DNA of 8,372 bases from Crocinitomicaceae bacterium (GCA_020848015.1 JADLBA010000190.1:1-8372); one strand, 5' to 3'. Shown: positions 1-6,944, numbered from the stretch's first letter. The notes: a model not told the origin generated them from the letters alone. Program-made: numbers and translations.

Positions 1-1
1 A

Positions 2-112
2 TTCATCCGGCTCAATCTATTTGTGAAGATTGACCTCAAGAAATGGTTAGATAAACCATTTCTGGATGACGATGAAATAGATAAATTGGATTTACAATTG
101 ACTCTCTTCTGA
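2..112 (+). CDS. C-terminal end of an IS4-type transposase (5' part outside window)
   Basis: An open frame runs from the left edge to a TGA at 110-112 and gives 36 residues. It begins FIRLNLFVKIDLKKWL and ends with an acidic stretch and LQLTLF. A hydrophobic 'IRLNL-IDL-WL' segment followed by a short tail ending in LxLF is how many Bacteroidota IS4-family (DDE, DUF4372-type) transposases finish; this is recognition by memory, not a search. It would follow almost directly after the last residues of the transposase relic at 7125-7295, so both look like the same protein type. Whether this copy is intact cannot be seen, because the gene continues beyond the window. Confidence 0.6.
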   Translation, partial: FIRLNLFVKIDLKKWLDKPFLDDDEIDKLDLQLTLF

Positions 113-244
113 AATAGAAGGGGGGGGGCTGATGTTGTAAAACCTACTTTTTGACCCGAAAAACCGCGTCAATTAAGGGGTCTATTTTCAAAAATCAAAC
201 GTTTTGGACAGGTGTGGTCCGACAAAATAAAATTATGCTTCTAA
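113..244. other. Non-coding stretch with G9 tract, within IS debris
   Basis: No convincing coding sequence was found on either strand. The stretch carries a run of nine G residues at 120-128 and a copy of the TAAGGGGTC motif at 174-182, which recurs inverted at the right flank. It lies between two transposase relics of opposite orientation, so it probably contains IS non-coding end sequence and a recombination junction. The exact junction cannot be placed by eye. Confidence 0.5.
174..182 (-). repeat. Short inverted motif GACCCCTTA, left copy
   Basis: Read on the minus strand, the sequence around this site is AAAATAGACCCCTTAATT. The right flank on the plus strand reads AAAATGACCCCTTAGT (7281-7296). 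The shared core is therefore inverted about the block between them. In both places it lies downstream of the same 44-bp transposase repeat, as read on the respective strand. It could be an IS end or the edge of an older inverted repeat; a nine-base core alone could also be chance. Confidence 0.35.
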
Positions 245-323
245 TTATCTCTTGAAATGCCTCCCTTCTTTGTCTCCATTGGCAGCATATCGGCCTGATG
301 CTTTGAGGATAGCTTTGAAAAGA
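245..323 (-). pseudogene. Internal fragment of IS4-type transposase (relic)
   Basis: Read on the minus strand from 322 to a TAA at 245-247, the frame gives LFKAILKASGRYAANGD followed by a few degenerate residues. This matches the region after the first catalytic aspartate in IS4-family transposases of the form 'D-S/A-T-x-x-LF-x-x-I-LK-x-x-GR-x-x-x-NG-KGGIK'. Shifting the frame near the end restores a KGGI motif, so a small indel has occurred. There is no start codon and both ends are lost, so this is a relic. It starts only about 30 bases beyond the recJ stop codon and is the inverted partner of the segment at 7064-7107. Confidence 0.7.
280..323 (-). repeat. 44-bp inverted repeat, left arm (pairs with 7064-7107)
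   Basis: The reverse complement of this stretch matches 7064-7107 over 44 bases with two mismatches, both transitions. Both arms encode the same transposase piece (LFKAILK-SGRYAA). The arms face each other across about 6.7 kb that holds recJ, the lipoprotein, the methyltransferase-fold gene and the nuclease gene. Confidence 0.85.
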
Positions 324-355
324 ACAAAATAATAATTCAGTTAATTGCAAAGCAT

Positions 356-2065
356 TCAGGAAATACGGATATCTTTTACATTTAATTGGATGCTTGTCCT
401 GTTTTTCCAGGTGTTATCTTCGATGGTATAGAGAATATCTGTTTTTTCTCCGCTTTGCAGAAGTGTTGCCCAATCGCCAAGATCAAAGCCTATACCGTCC
501 ATCGGTGTCTGCCGTCCATCTTGGGTGACGTGAAGTTTGAGGTGAGCTCCTGTATCGCCGACGGTACGAGTATAGCCTGCGTTTCTTACTCCTGATGAAA
601 GAAATACCGGCTTCATATTTTCGGGGCCGAAGGGCGCGAACCGTTGAAGTATTCTAAAAAATTTTTCGTCAATATCTGCCAGTTGTATCTCTTCTTCGAA
701 TTCAATAGAAGGCTCCGGCAGCACCTCGCCGAGAGCCTTTTTTACTAGTTTGTCAAAACGATCCCTGAATGCAGAAAAATTTTCAGTGCGAAGTGACAGG
801 CCGGCGGCCATGGTATGTCCCCCGAATTGTTCGAGCAAGTCGTGGCATTCACTGAGTATATCATACAGATCAACACCGTTGATGGAACGTGCGCTCCCAG
901 TCATTTTTTCACCGGATGTCACCAGTACAATAGCGGGCTTATGGAACTCGTCCACTAAGCGTGAAGCGACGATCCCGACTACTCCCTTATGCCAGCCATC
1001 GCCGTTGACAACCGTCGAAAAGGAAGTGCGGTAAAAATCATCTCCGGAGATTAGTTGAACCGCCTCTTTTGTGATCAGTTTATCGAGTCCTTTCCGGGTG
1101 TCATTATTTTCTTCGAGAGCTTCACTGATATTTTTCGCGTCTTCTTCATTTGTTGTCAGCAGTAGTTCTACTGCTCTTTTCCCACTGAATATTCGACCGG
1201 CGGCATTGATACGCGGTGCAAGGATAAAAACGACATCGGTGATCGTCAACTTCTCCTTTTCAAATTTTGCCTGTCGGAGCATGGCCTGGATGCCGGGGCG
1301 CTTGAATGCCTCAATCCTTTTAAGCCCATGAAAAGCGAGGACTCTGTTTTCTCCTGACAATGGAACTATATCAGCTCCTATGGAAATCATCACAAGATCC
1401 AGCGCATCCATCAGAGGCGACTCATCGAGCATTTCTTTCCGGCAGAATGCCTGCAACATTTTAAAGCCTACCCCACAGCCACTCAGACCCTTGAAGGGGT
1501 AAGGACAATCTTCGCGTTTAGGGTCAAGTATTGCAAATGCGGGGGGCAGTTCGCCAGGGTTGTGATGATCACATACAATGACATCCATCCCATATTCGCC
1601 GGCCTTGGCTATGCGGATGCCGTCTTTGATACCGCAATCGAGCGTAATAATCAATGATACCGCATTGGCTTTAGCCCACTCTACCCCGTCCATCGAGAAT
1701 CCATAACCCTCTTTGTAACGATCGGGGATATAGTATTCGCAATTCATTCCGAGGCTTTTCAGGAAAGAATAAACCAAGGTGACAGCAGTGGTTCCGTCAA
1801 CATCATAATCTCCGTAGATCAACACCTTTTCTTTCTGTCTCATTGCTGAAGATAAGCGACTGACCGCTTTGTCCATATCTTTCATCAGAAACGGATCATG
1901 GAGATTTTCAAGGATCGGGTTAAAAAAATCCCTGGCCTCTTCAAATGTTTTGATCCCACGCTTTATCAGCAATGAAGCCAAGAGAGGATGTATGTTTAAC
2001 TTCTTGGCAAGAGTCTCTTTTTCAGGTATTTGCGTGTCGGATATATTTTTCCAGTATGTTCCCAT
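356..2065 (-). CDS. recJ: Single-stranded-DNA-specific exonuclease RecJ
   Basis: RecJ degrades single-stranded DNA 5' to 3' in the cytoplasm, in RecF-pathway recombination, mismatch repair and base-excision repair. All hallmark motifs of the DHH phosphoesterase family are visible in the 569 residues. They are DYDVDG (86-91), LDCG (142-145), DHH (166-168) and the IGADIVPL motif (229-236). NAAGR (287-291) and GWHKGVVGIVASRL (357-370) follow, with the DHHA1-domain GGH (415-417) and the C-terminal APFGPEN motif (477-483). The length is normal for bacterial RecJ, and no frameshift or missing metal ligand is seen. The ATG at 2063-2065 gives the usual N-terminus, with a W residue and a 'hP-L-a-LL-kRGi' segment. 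The gene is divergent from the lipoprotein gene across 146 bp. No clear terminator follows; IS relics begin about 30 bases past its stop. No TAnnTTTG box was found upstream, only an imperfect ATTATTTG. Confidence 0.97.
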   Translation of the reverse strand: MGTYWKNISDTQIPEKETLAKKLNIHPLLASLLIKRGIKTFEEARDFFNPILENLHDPFLMKDMDKAVSRLSSAMRQKEKVLIYGDYDVDGTTAVTLVYSFLKSLGMNCEYYIPDRYKEGYGFSMDGVEWAKANAVSLIITLDCGIKDGIRIAKAGEYGMDVIVCDHHNPGELPPAFAILDPKREDCPYPFKGLSGCGVGFKMLQAFCRKEMLDESPLMDALDLVMISIGADIVPLSGENRVLAFHGLKRIEAFKRPGIQAMLRQAKFEKEKLTITDVVFILAPRINAAGRIFSGKRAVELLLTTNEEDAKNISEALEENNDTRKGLDKLITKEAVQLISGDDFYRTSFSTVVNGDGWHKGVVGIVASRLVDEFHKPAIVLVTSGEKMTGSARSINGVDLYDILSECHDLLEQFGGHTMAAGLSLRTENFSAFRDRFDKLVKKALGEVLPEPSIEFEEEIQLADIDEKFFRILQRFAPFGPENMKPVFLSSGVRNAGYTRTVGDTGAHLKLHVTQDGRQTPMDGIGFDLGDWATLLQSGEKTDILYTIEDNTWKNRTSIQLNVKDIRIS

Positions 2066-2177
2066 TTCAAGTGCGTAGTTATTTCAAATAATTTTATCAC
2101 AAGGCCTCTTTTCGAAAATTTCGAAGTCTATAGTGAGGTTAACGCAACCCCGCAGCGGTCTTAATAGTCTTTCCACG

Positions 2178-2185
2178 TATATTTG
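2178..2185 (+). promoter_or_regulatory. Candidate Bacteroidota -7 box for the lipoprotein gene
   Basis: TATATTTG fits the Bacteroidota sigma-factor -7 consensus TAnnTTTG exactly and ends 26 bases before the ATG at 2212. Transcription would then start at or within the palindrome at 2191-2207. No clear -33 TTTG/TTG element was found at the usual distance, so the assignment rests on the -7 box and its position. Confidence 0.45.
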
Positions 2186-2190
2186 ACACC

Positions 2191-2207
2191 TGTATAAAAT
2201 TTATACA
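2191..2207. promoter_or_regulatory. Perfect palindrome next to the lipoprotein start codon
   Basis: TGTATAAAATTTATACA consists of two perfect 8-base arms around a single central A and ends four bases before the ATG. With a one-base centre it cannot form a good RNA hairpin, so it looks more like a site for a dimeric DNA-binding repressor or activator. It sits just downstream of the candidate -7 box, where a bound protein would block initiation or early elongation. There is no Shine-Dalgarno sequence in the gap. A+T-rich palindromes also arise by chance, so the function is inferred. Confidence 0.4.
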
Positions 2208-2211
2208 CCAG

Positions 2212-3165
2212 ATGAAACTGCGCAATTTCGTGTTTTTGTTCCTCGGGGTTTTTGCTGCCTCGTTTTTCATGGCAAGTTGTCTGAACGAGGACAATAAGAT
2301 ACCTCCCAATTGCTACGACGGTATAAAAAACAACGGTGAGCAGATGATTGACTGTGGTGGCCCCTGCGAGGAGTGTAACCACTGCCTGAATGGCGTTTGG
2401 GATCCTTGGGAAGGGGAGACCTGCGTGGACTGCGGTGGTGAATGCGGCCCCTGTACACCCTGTGACGACTGTATCCAGAACAACAGTGAAGTGGGAATTG
2501 ACTGTGGCGGCGACTGTGGCCCCTGTGCAGATCTTTGTGGTGACGGGCTTCTCAACGGAACAGAAGAAGAGATTGACTGCGGGGGGCAGTATTGTCCGCC
2601 CTGTCCGACCTGTACCGATATGGTGATGAACGGCAGTGAGATCGGTATTGACTGTGGTGGCTCCGAATGTGTCCCCTGTCAGACCGATGGAAATTGCACC
2701 AACCTGATCCGGGATGGAAATGAATTTTGGATTGACTGTGGCGGAAGCACTTGTCCTGCTTGTGATACCATTATGCAGTGGACAGCCAACGGAGTTCAGC
2801 ATGTTGTACTCCAAGATATGATCTCTTTCGATTTCGATGGGACTTTAGCGGTTTCCGGTACCAGTCTGCAGGAAGGAACTCTTGCCCTCAACCTGGAAGA
2901 GCCGGCAGGTGGGTGGAATGACGGTGCAAACTCTACACTGAATGATCAAGATGTACTTACCTACCTGACGTATTCAAACAACGTCATTGGAGTTTCTTAC
3001 GGGTCTATTATCTCAGGGGCTTCAATTACCGTCAATGTGGTGCGCTTCCGCTCCACGCCTTCTCCAGGACTTATTCGCCTTACCTTCTCCGGCACTGTGA
3101 AATCTGCCGATGGCACCGGGACGGTCAATATCACCAACGGATTAATCATGGTTCCGTTGCAATAA
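2212..3165 (+). CDS. Lipoprotein with six cysteine-rich 'DCGG-C-PC' modules
   Basis: The 317-residue product begins with a type II signal peptide: K2/R4, a hydrophobic core 6-19 and lipobox MASC with the lipidated cysteine at 23. It should be anchored to a membrane, probably the outer one. Residues 34-184 hold six tandem modules of about 25 residues with pattern C-x13-C-x3/4-C-x2-C and core [I/V]DCGG-x-C-x-PC. They start at C34, C58, C84, C109, C134 and C162. Module 2 has a longer first gap. Modules 2 and 3 each carry one extra cysteine (C71, C87), giving 26 in the repeat region and none afterwards. Residues 188-317 look like a cysteine-free beta-rich domain (alternating hydrophobics, 'LTFSGTVKS-GTVNITNG') similar in style to small Bacteroidota lipoprotein domains. 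I know of no assigned function; adhesion, structural or metal-binding roles are guesses. The start is fixed by the signal peptide. Confidence 0.85.
   Translation: MKLRNFVFLFLGVFAASFFMASCLNEDNKIPPNCYDGIKNNGEQMIDCGGPCEECNHCLNGVWDPWEGETCVDCGGECGPCTPCDDCIQNNSEVGIDCGGDCGPCADLCGDGLLNGTEEEIDCGGQYCPPCPTCTDMVMNGSEIGIDCGGSECVPCQTDGNCTNLIRDGNEFWIDCGGSTCPACDTIMQWTANGVQHVVLQDMISFDFDGTLAVSGTSLQEGTLALNLEEPAGGWNDGANSTLNDQDVLTYLTYSNNVIGVSYGSIISGASITVNVVRFRSTPSPGLIRLTFSGTVKSADGTGTVNITNGLIMVPLQ
2311..2763 (+). repeat. Six-fold coding repeat (cysteine modules of the lipoprotein)
   Basis: Six tandem units of roughly 66-84 bases encode the cysteine modules. The DNA core ATTGACTGTGG or a close variant recurs in most units, for example in those containing positions 2348, 2498, 2571, 2648 and 2731. 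Conservation at DNA level is highest over the IDCGG codons and falls between them. This indicates old duplications kept by selection on the cysteine pattern rather than a fresh expansion. The repeats also produce long spurious open frames on the opposite strand. Confidence 0.8.
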
Positions 3166-3183
3166 TTAAATAGAAGAAAACAG

Positions 3184-3219
3184 AAAGGGCTGTCCTGGTT
3201 ATTGGTGACAGCCCTTTTT
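3184..3219. terminator. Bidirectional intrinsic terminator
   Basis: A perfect 11-bp stem (AAAGGGCTGTC at 3184-3194 with GACAGCCCTTT at 3207-3217) encloses a 12-base loop and is followed on + by T-rich sequence (3215-3219 and beyond). On the minus strand the same stem ends in CCCTTT followed by a T-rich stretch. It begins 18 bases after the lipoprotein stop and lies 15 bases past the stop of the convergent gene at 3235. It should therefore end transcription from both sides. Confidence 0.85.
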
Positions 3220-3234
3220 ATTTTATGGTATCGG

Positions 3235-4266
3235 TCATTTCTTCTTCCAAACGGCATGTAGGTATCCGCCACTCTCTTTCAGTCTCATGTGTGCTTTGTA
3301 AGCTTTTTCCTGCGCGATAATGTTGAAATTATCCAACCACTTCGAGTAATCGCCAAAGGCAATCGGTGTATGAACACGGTGTGTTTCTTTACCATGTTCT
3401 GCCTGCAACAGGTAAACATTGCCCGCCCCGTTTTTGATATAGGACAAATAATTTCTTACAACCGCCGGCTCCATTTCACCAAAACTCGCAGCATTCCAAA
3501 ACAGGTCAAAACTGTAGCTGCTGAGAAGCGGCATTTGCCAGTTGCCGAAAAAATGAACCTTTCCTTTTTCTATCTTGCTAAGGTCAGTCCATTCAATACA
3601 TTTTTCCGATGATACCAGTGCATCTTTTCCAAGGGCGAGCCCCAGGTATGTTTCGCAGATGTATAATTGAGAAGGGAGGTCGAAGCAGAGAATGGTCATT
3701 CCGGGATAGAGTTTTTTCAAAATCTCTACCTGATGCCCCGATCCGCTACCAAGTTCCACAATGATTTCATCGCCACGAAAATTCATCACTTTATTTACAA
3801 AACAATAGCGGATATAATAGCTCAGAAAGGGTATGCTGTATGGTTTACCATTGAAATAAAAAAGATCGCCGGGGCTGCCTTCGGTACACACGCCGATATC
3901 GGCAATGGAGCGCGATCCGGTATATTTTCCATATATATCGCAATGTCTGTAGGCCATTTCTCGGGTGTCATCAATATCGAGAGAGTAGGGAATAAGGCTG
4001 ACATCGCGCACAATGAATTGTCGCAGGGCATGGAGCGAGAGTCTGAATCGCAACGGCCATGAGCCTACTTTTTTAAAAACATATTCGTTGAAACCAAAAG
4101 TGCCGAGAATGGGGTGTTTGCCGGAGCGAAAATCCTTCAGGTTCACATTGCGCAGCGTTTCCAAAATGGGCTTTTTATAGGCATTCCAATACGATGTAGC
4201 CTGAAATTCTGCGGGGGCAGACTCATACTTTTCAACCAGTTTGTCTAAATGCGCTCGTTCACTCAT
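3235..4266 (-). CDS. Putative SAM-dependent sugar O-methyltransferase
   Basis: This 343-residue soluble protein has a class I methyltransferase core. Motif I is IIVELGSGSG (168-177), and the acidic residue of motif II lies in CFDLPSQ (194-200). A later NAASFGEM (258-265) stands where family members have an 'N-x-x-SF-x-EM' signature, followed by a strand in NVYLLQ (283-288). The DLP and SF-EM signatures recall the 'putative sugar O-methyltransferase' family (TIGR04371 type), whose members are often in polysaccharide biosynthesis clusters. That assignment is from memory. No signal peptide or membrane segment is present, so it would act in the cytoplasm. The neighbours are not glycan genes, so the substrate is open. 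The gene lies 159 bp downstream of the nuclease gene on the same strand and probably has its own promoter (box at 4291-4298). The ATG at 4264-4266 has no clear Shine-Dalgarno sequence. Confidence 0.7.
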   Translation of the reverse strand: MSERAHLDKLVEKYESAPAEFQATSYWNAYKKPILETLRNVNLKDFRSGKHPILGTFGFNEYVFKKVGSWPLRFRLSLHALRQFIVRDVSLIPYSLDIDDTREMAYRHCDIYGKYTGSRSIADIGVCTEGSPGDLFYFNGKPYSIPFLSYYIRYCFVNKVMNFRGDEIIVELGSGSGHQVEILKKLYPGMTILCFDLPSQLYICETYLGLALGKDALVSSEKCIEWTDLSKIEKGKVHFFGNWQMPLLSSYSFDLFWNAASFGEMEPAVVRNYLSYIKNGAGNVYLLQAEHGKETHRVHTPIAFGDYSKWLDNFNIIAQEKAYKAHMRLKESGGYLHAVWKKK

Positions 4267-4290
4267 AATGAATTTATTTTAACGAAGGAG

Positions 4291-4298
4291 CAAATATA
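4291..4298 (-). promoter_or_regulatory. Candidate -7 box for the sugar methyltransferase gene
   Basis: On the minus strand the octamer TATATTTG matches TAnnTTTG exactly and ends 24 bases before the ATG at 4266. This is the same octamer at nearly the same distance as for the lipoprotein gene. No clear -33 element precedes it. Confidence 0.45.
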
Positions 4299-4425
4299 CC
4301 GGTTTTGCTACGGGCCTTATGCGTGTAATAGTTGAATAACCCAAAGATTCAGTTTTGAGGGCAGCAGTTTTTATTCCTTCTTTTCAGTGAAAAAACGGAT
4401 CGCCCTGTCTTGGTAAAATGAGTAG

Positions 4426-6855
4426 TTATCGCACTACCATCCTTTCCGTTCTTCTTTCATTGCCTGCTGTAATTTCTGCAGTATAAATGCCCGCAGTGAG
4501 GTCATGGGAAATATCTACTACCGATTCTCCGGGAGATGCGTTGTATTGGTTAACGTAAACAAGTTTGCCGACAGTATCTGTTATTTTAAGTTGGACGGCT
4601 ATACCGGCTGCAGACGACAAGCGCATCCTGACGGAGCCATTGGATGGGTTGGGATAAAAAGAAACAGAAAACTCATGAGCAGTCATTTCAACCACACCGT
4701 TGAGGATAACAGTGAGCGGCTGAGATTCAACTGCGGGGCATTCCGTAAACTGGCGCACAGAAAGAGAATAATCGCCATTAGCAGTGGCAGAATAATCTGG
4801 TGAGGTAGCACCTTCTATTTCACTTCCATCCAGATACCACTGATAGCTAATCCCCGCATCAACGGCGTGCAAAGCACCATTGTTGTTGGTGAAAAGAGGT
4901 TCCCATTTTGTCAGATTTGAAAAGCGAATGAAACAGGGAAAGAGAACGCTGTCAATAAAGGCATTCCGGTTGTGTTGCTGGCTCTGGATATATTCGTTAC
5001 GGGCTTTTTCGTAATTGTCGGGAAGATCCTGAAAATGCCATTTTTTAAGAAGAAGTTCATCCTGTCCATAAGGAATAATCAGGGAAATCTGCTCAGGCAG
5101 ACTGAAATCTTCCCCCGCCTTATTGTTTTTTAGCGCATGGTACATTACTGCGCGGGCTACATCTCCTTTGAACGTATTGCGTGGTTCATAAACATTTTGC
5201 CCAATACTGTTTTCACCATAGGCAGTTTCTAGGTAAGTCGAAGTGGGATCTGTCACGTCCCCGTATGGATAATTGCTGCGAACGGCATTGCATTCTACCT
5301 GCAATACTGGAAATAAATTGTGCAGATCTGAAACCTCCGGGCGGTCTTCAAAATCCGACTCAAAGTAAGTGGGCATCCACGATTGCGGATAGGAGTGCTC
5401 ACGGCTTAATGTACCTAAGCCCGAACCACTCCACCACTGAAATCCGGCAGGGTAAACGTAGTTCTCTCCAGAGTATTCACATTCTACTGCATTCATTGCA
5501 ACACCTGCAATGGCGGTATCCTTAACGTAGAAATTATTGATCAGTGTGCTGATATAGTTAGAATAAAAAATCTGTGAATAGTTTGAGGGATTCAATGCAT
5601 CGTTCAATTGATCCACAAAATCAGGGTTATTGTGGTTTACTCCATTGTAAAATGTACCGGGGTTAGAAGCAGAAGTTGTCACCGTCCCGGTAAGCGGAGA
5701 GTTGGTGAGGTAATTTTCATACCCAGACGGGCCATTGAATGAATAAATGGCAAAGTGATAAGCGGTACCGGCTTCTACACTTCGGGCATTAAACGAACCA
5801 GCGCTCCCTGAATAGACAACCTGTGATGAGCCAATCCATTCGCCTTTCGCATAGCTTGTTCCATCTATGGGAGTACTTGCCACACTACTGCCCTTACGGC
5901 GGAGTATCAAATATTTTTCTGCTGCAGGAGAACCGTTAGAGAAACTCACGTTGTAATCCCACGAAACGAGGTTGGGAAAAGTGAGGTTGGTGGCCTGTGC
6001 TGTGGGCTCAGTAGCGAGACTACCTGCAACGGCGTATATATTGATGACATATACCCCTTCTGACGAATCATCGCTGGTGATGGAAATGGTGCAGAAGCGC
6101 GATCCCGAACCATTGTTGGTGAAGTTCAGGGTAAATGATCCGGTTGAGTTTGCGCTTACAGTAGGTGGGAAAGATGGGATATCGAATTCGCCGGCATCGG
6201 AACCACTGATAACCACACTACTGATATTGAGTGTATTTACAAGTCCGAGGTTTTCAATGGTAAAAACGGTTGAAACAGCATTTCCCACACTGTAGGTAAA
6301 TCCACTGGGGATATTGTTTCCTCCCTGAGAAATATTGATTTCCTGCTCCGGTCCGGCAGTGGGAATGGCGACCGATATTTCATCAAGAGCTACATGATGA
6401 CCACTGACTTTATTGGTAAAATAAAACCGGATATAACGTGTGGTAGAAAGAGGATTATCAGTAAACTGAACATAAGGAGAAGAAGTATTCATCGCAGCAT
6501 CTACAAAGCTGTGCAGAGGAGTATAGTTAACACCGTCTGCCGATTGCTGAACTGTAAAAGTGCCCTGCCATGTTCCGCCTGAATTTTGTCCTTTTAGATA
6601 ATAACTGAGTGCTCCGGGTTCTTCGGCGAACTGTACGAGTACGTAGTCGGAGGTAGCATCGAGCCGGCAGGCTTGTCCTGTCTGACCGGTGAGGTAGCGC
6701 GTGTTGCTCGCTCCCAGCGACTCTGACCACCCTTCGGGAGCAGCCACATCAAAATTCCATGCAGTTGGAAGGATCGCCTGTCCGAAAATGGTGGGCGACC
6801 AAATGATCGGCAGAGCGATCATGCAAATCCGGGTAAACACATTCATTTGTTTCAT
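4426..6855 (-). CDS. Secreted endonuclease I family nuclease with T9SS sorting domain
   Basis: The 809-residue protein carries a Sec signal peptide (about 1-26, hydrophobic core then IFGQA). Residues 30-165 look like a beta-sandwich resembling discoidin/anchor domains, ending LDEISVAIP. Residues 170-275 form an ASH/'choice-of-anchor D'-like domain (SGSDAGEF, FTNNGSGSRFCTISI). Residues 285-395 are fibronectin III-like. The endonuclease I (EndA/NucM/Vvn-type, beta-beta-alpha metal) domain spans roughly 405-650. It has REHSYPQSW (485-493, E486 and the catalytic H487), DLHNLFPVLQVECNAVRSN (510-528) with the metal-site NxxRSN, and FKGDVARAVMY (562-572). An Ig/PKD-like stretch (670-700) is followed by a type A sorting domain (about 728-809: FYPNPSNG, TAGIYTAEI, final MVVR). 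In this family the enzyme cleaves DNA and often RNA without strong specificity. Here it should be exported by Sec and then T9SS, to scavenge extracellular DNA or degrade biofilm DNA. No key residue seems lost. A second in-frame ATG at 6846 is possible. Confidence 0.93.
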   Translation of the reverse strand: MKQMNVFTRICMIALPIIWSPTIFGQAILPTAWNFDVAAPEGWSESLGASNTRYLTGQTGQACRLDATSDYVLVQFAEEPGALSYYLKGQNSGGTWQGTFTVQQSADGVNYTPLHSFVDAAMNTSSPYVQFTDNPLSTTRYIRFYFTNKVSGHHVALDEISVAIPTAGPEQEINISQGGNNIPSGFTYSVGNAVSTVFTIENLGLVNTLNISSVVISGSDAGEFDIPSFPPTVSANSTGSFTLNFTNNGSGSRFCTISITSDDSSEGVYVINIYAVAGSLATEPTAQATNLTFPNLVSWDYNVSFSNGSPAAEKYLILRRKGSSVASTPIDGTSYAKGEWIGSSQVVYSGSAGSFNARSVEAGTAYHFAIYSFNGPSGYENYLTNSPLTGTVTTSASNPGTFYNGVNHNNPDFVDQLNDALNPSNYSQIFYSNYISTLINNFYVKDTAIAGVAMNAVECEYSGENYVYPAGFQWWSGSGLGTLSREHSYPQSWMPTYFESDFEDRPEVSDLHNLFPVLQVECNAVRSNYPYGDVTDPTSTYLETAYGENSIGQNVYEPRNTFKGDVARAVMYHALKNNKAGEDFSLPEQISLIIPYGQDELLLKKWHFQDLPDNYEKARNEYIQSQQHNRNAFIDSVLFPCFIRFSNLTKWEPLFTNNNGALHAVDAGISYQWYLDGSEIEGATSPDYSATANGDYSLSVRQFTECPAVESQPLTVILNGVVEMTAHEFSVSFYPNPSNGSVRMRLSSAAGIAVQLKITDTVGKLVYVNQYNASPGESVVDISHDLTAGIYTAEITAGNERRTERMVVR

Positions 6856-6900
6856 TATTAAAAACGGTATAAAAATCTTTTATAAATCATTGTTGTCCGG

Positions 6901-6908
6901 CAAAAATA
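6901..6908 (-). promoter_or_regulatory. Candidate -7 box for the nuclease gene
   Basis: TATTTTTG on the minus strand fits TAnnTTTG and ends 45 bases before the ATG at 6855. The region where the -33 element should be is occupied by the hairpin at 6912-6936, and no TTTG is seen there. The nuclease promoter may therefore be weak, or may have been disturbed by the nearby IS relic. Confidence 0.35.
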
Positions 6909-6911
6909 ATT

Positions 6912-6941
6912 AGGGGAAGTTTTTAAGGCTTCCCCTTTTTT
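6912..6941 (+). terminator. Hairpin with T tract, possible intrinsic terminator
   Basis: GGGGAAG (6913-6919) pairs with CTTCCCC (6929-6935), extended by one A-T pair, around a nine-base loop. Six T residues follow on + (6936-6941). On + it would stop antisense transcription leaving the nuclease gene. On - it could be the terminator of a lost upstream gene, but only a broken T tract follows there. It sits immediately between the nuclease promoter region and the transposase relic. Confidence 0.5.
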
Positions 6942-6944
6942 AAA

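Noticed and set aside
189..225. Weak resemblance between the minus strand here (TCGGACCACACCTGTCC) and 7000-7016 (TCGGACAGCACCCTTCC)
   Set aside because: Only about 12 of 16 aligned positions agree after an arbitrary gap, and it is not in the same order relative to the 44-bp repeat. Chance is as likely as homology.
386..2078. Several 60-95 residue open frames on + inside recJ
   Set aside because: recJ is complete and fully motif-supported on -. These frames show no motifs and are shadows.
2183..2198. E. coli-like TTGACA with TATAAA before the lipoprotein gene
   Set aside because: The two elements are only about four bases apart instead of about 17, and the host appears to be Bacteroidota, so they cannot be a sigma-70 pair.
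2161..2814. 217-residue open frame on the minus strand opposite the lipoprotein
   Set aside because: It is the antisense of the repeated cysteine modules. The repeats keep the opposite frame free of stops. There is no signal, known motif or plausible start, and the plus-strand gene has a full lipobox and ordered modules.
3289..4062. Open frames of 107 and 131 residues on + inside the sugar methyltransferase gene
   Set aside because: They lie wholly opposite a gene with clear methyltransferase motifs and have low-complexity, unrecognisable translations.
4375..4400. Short TTTTCA-GTGAAAA hairpin downstream of the nuclease gene as a terminator
   Set aside because: The stem is five A-T-rich pairs without a G+C core or clean T tract, too weak to call. 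No good terminator was found in 4267-4425.
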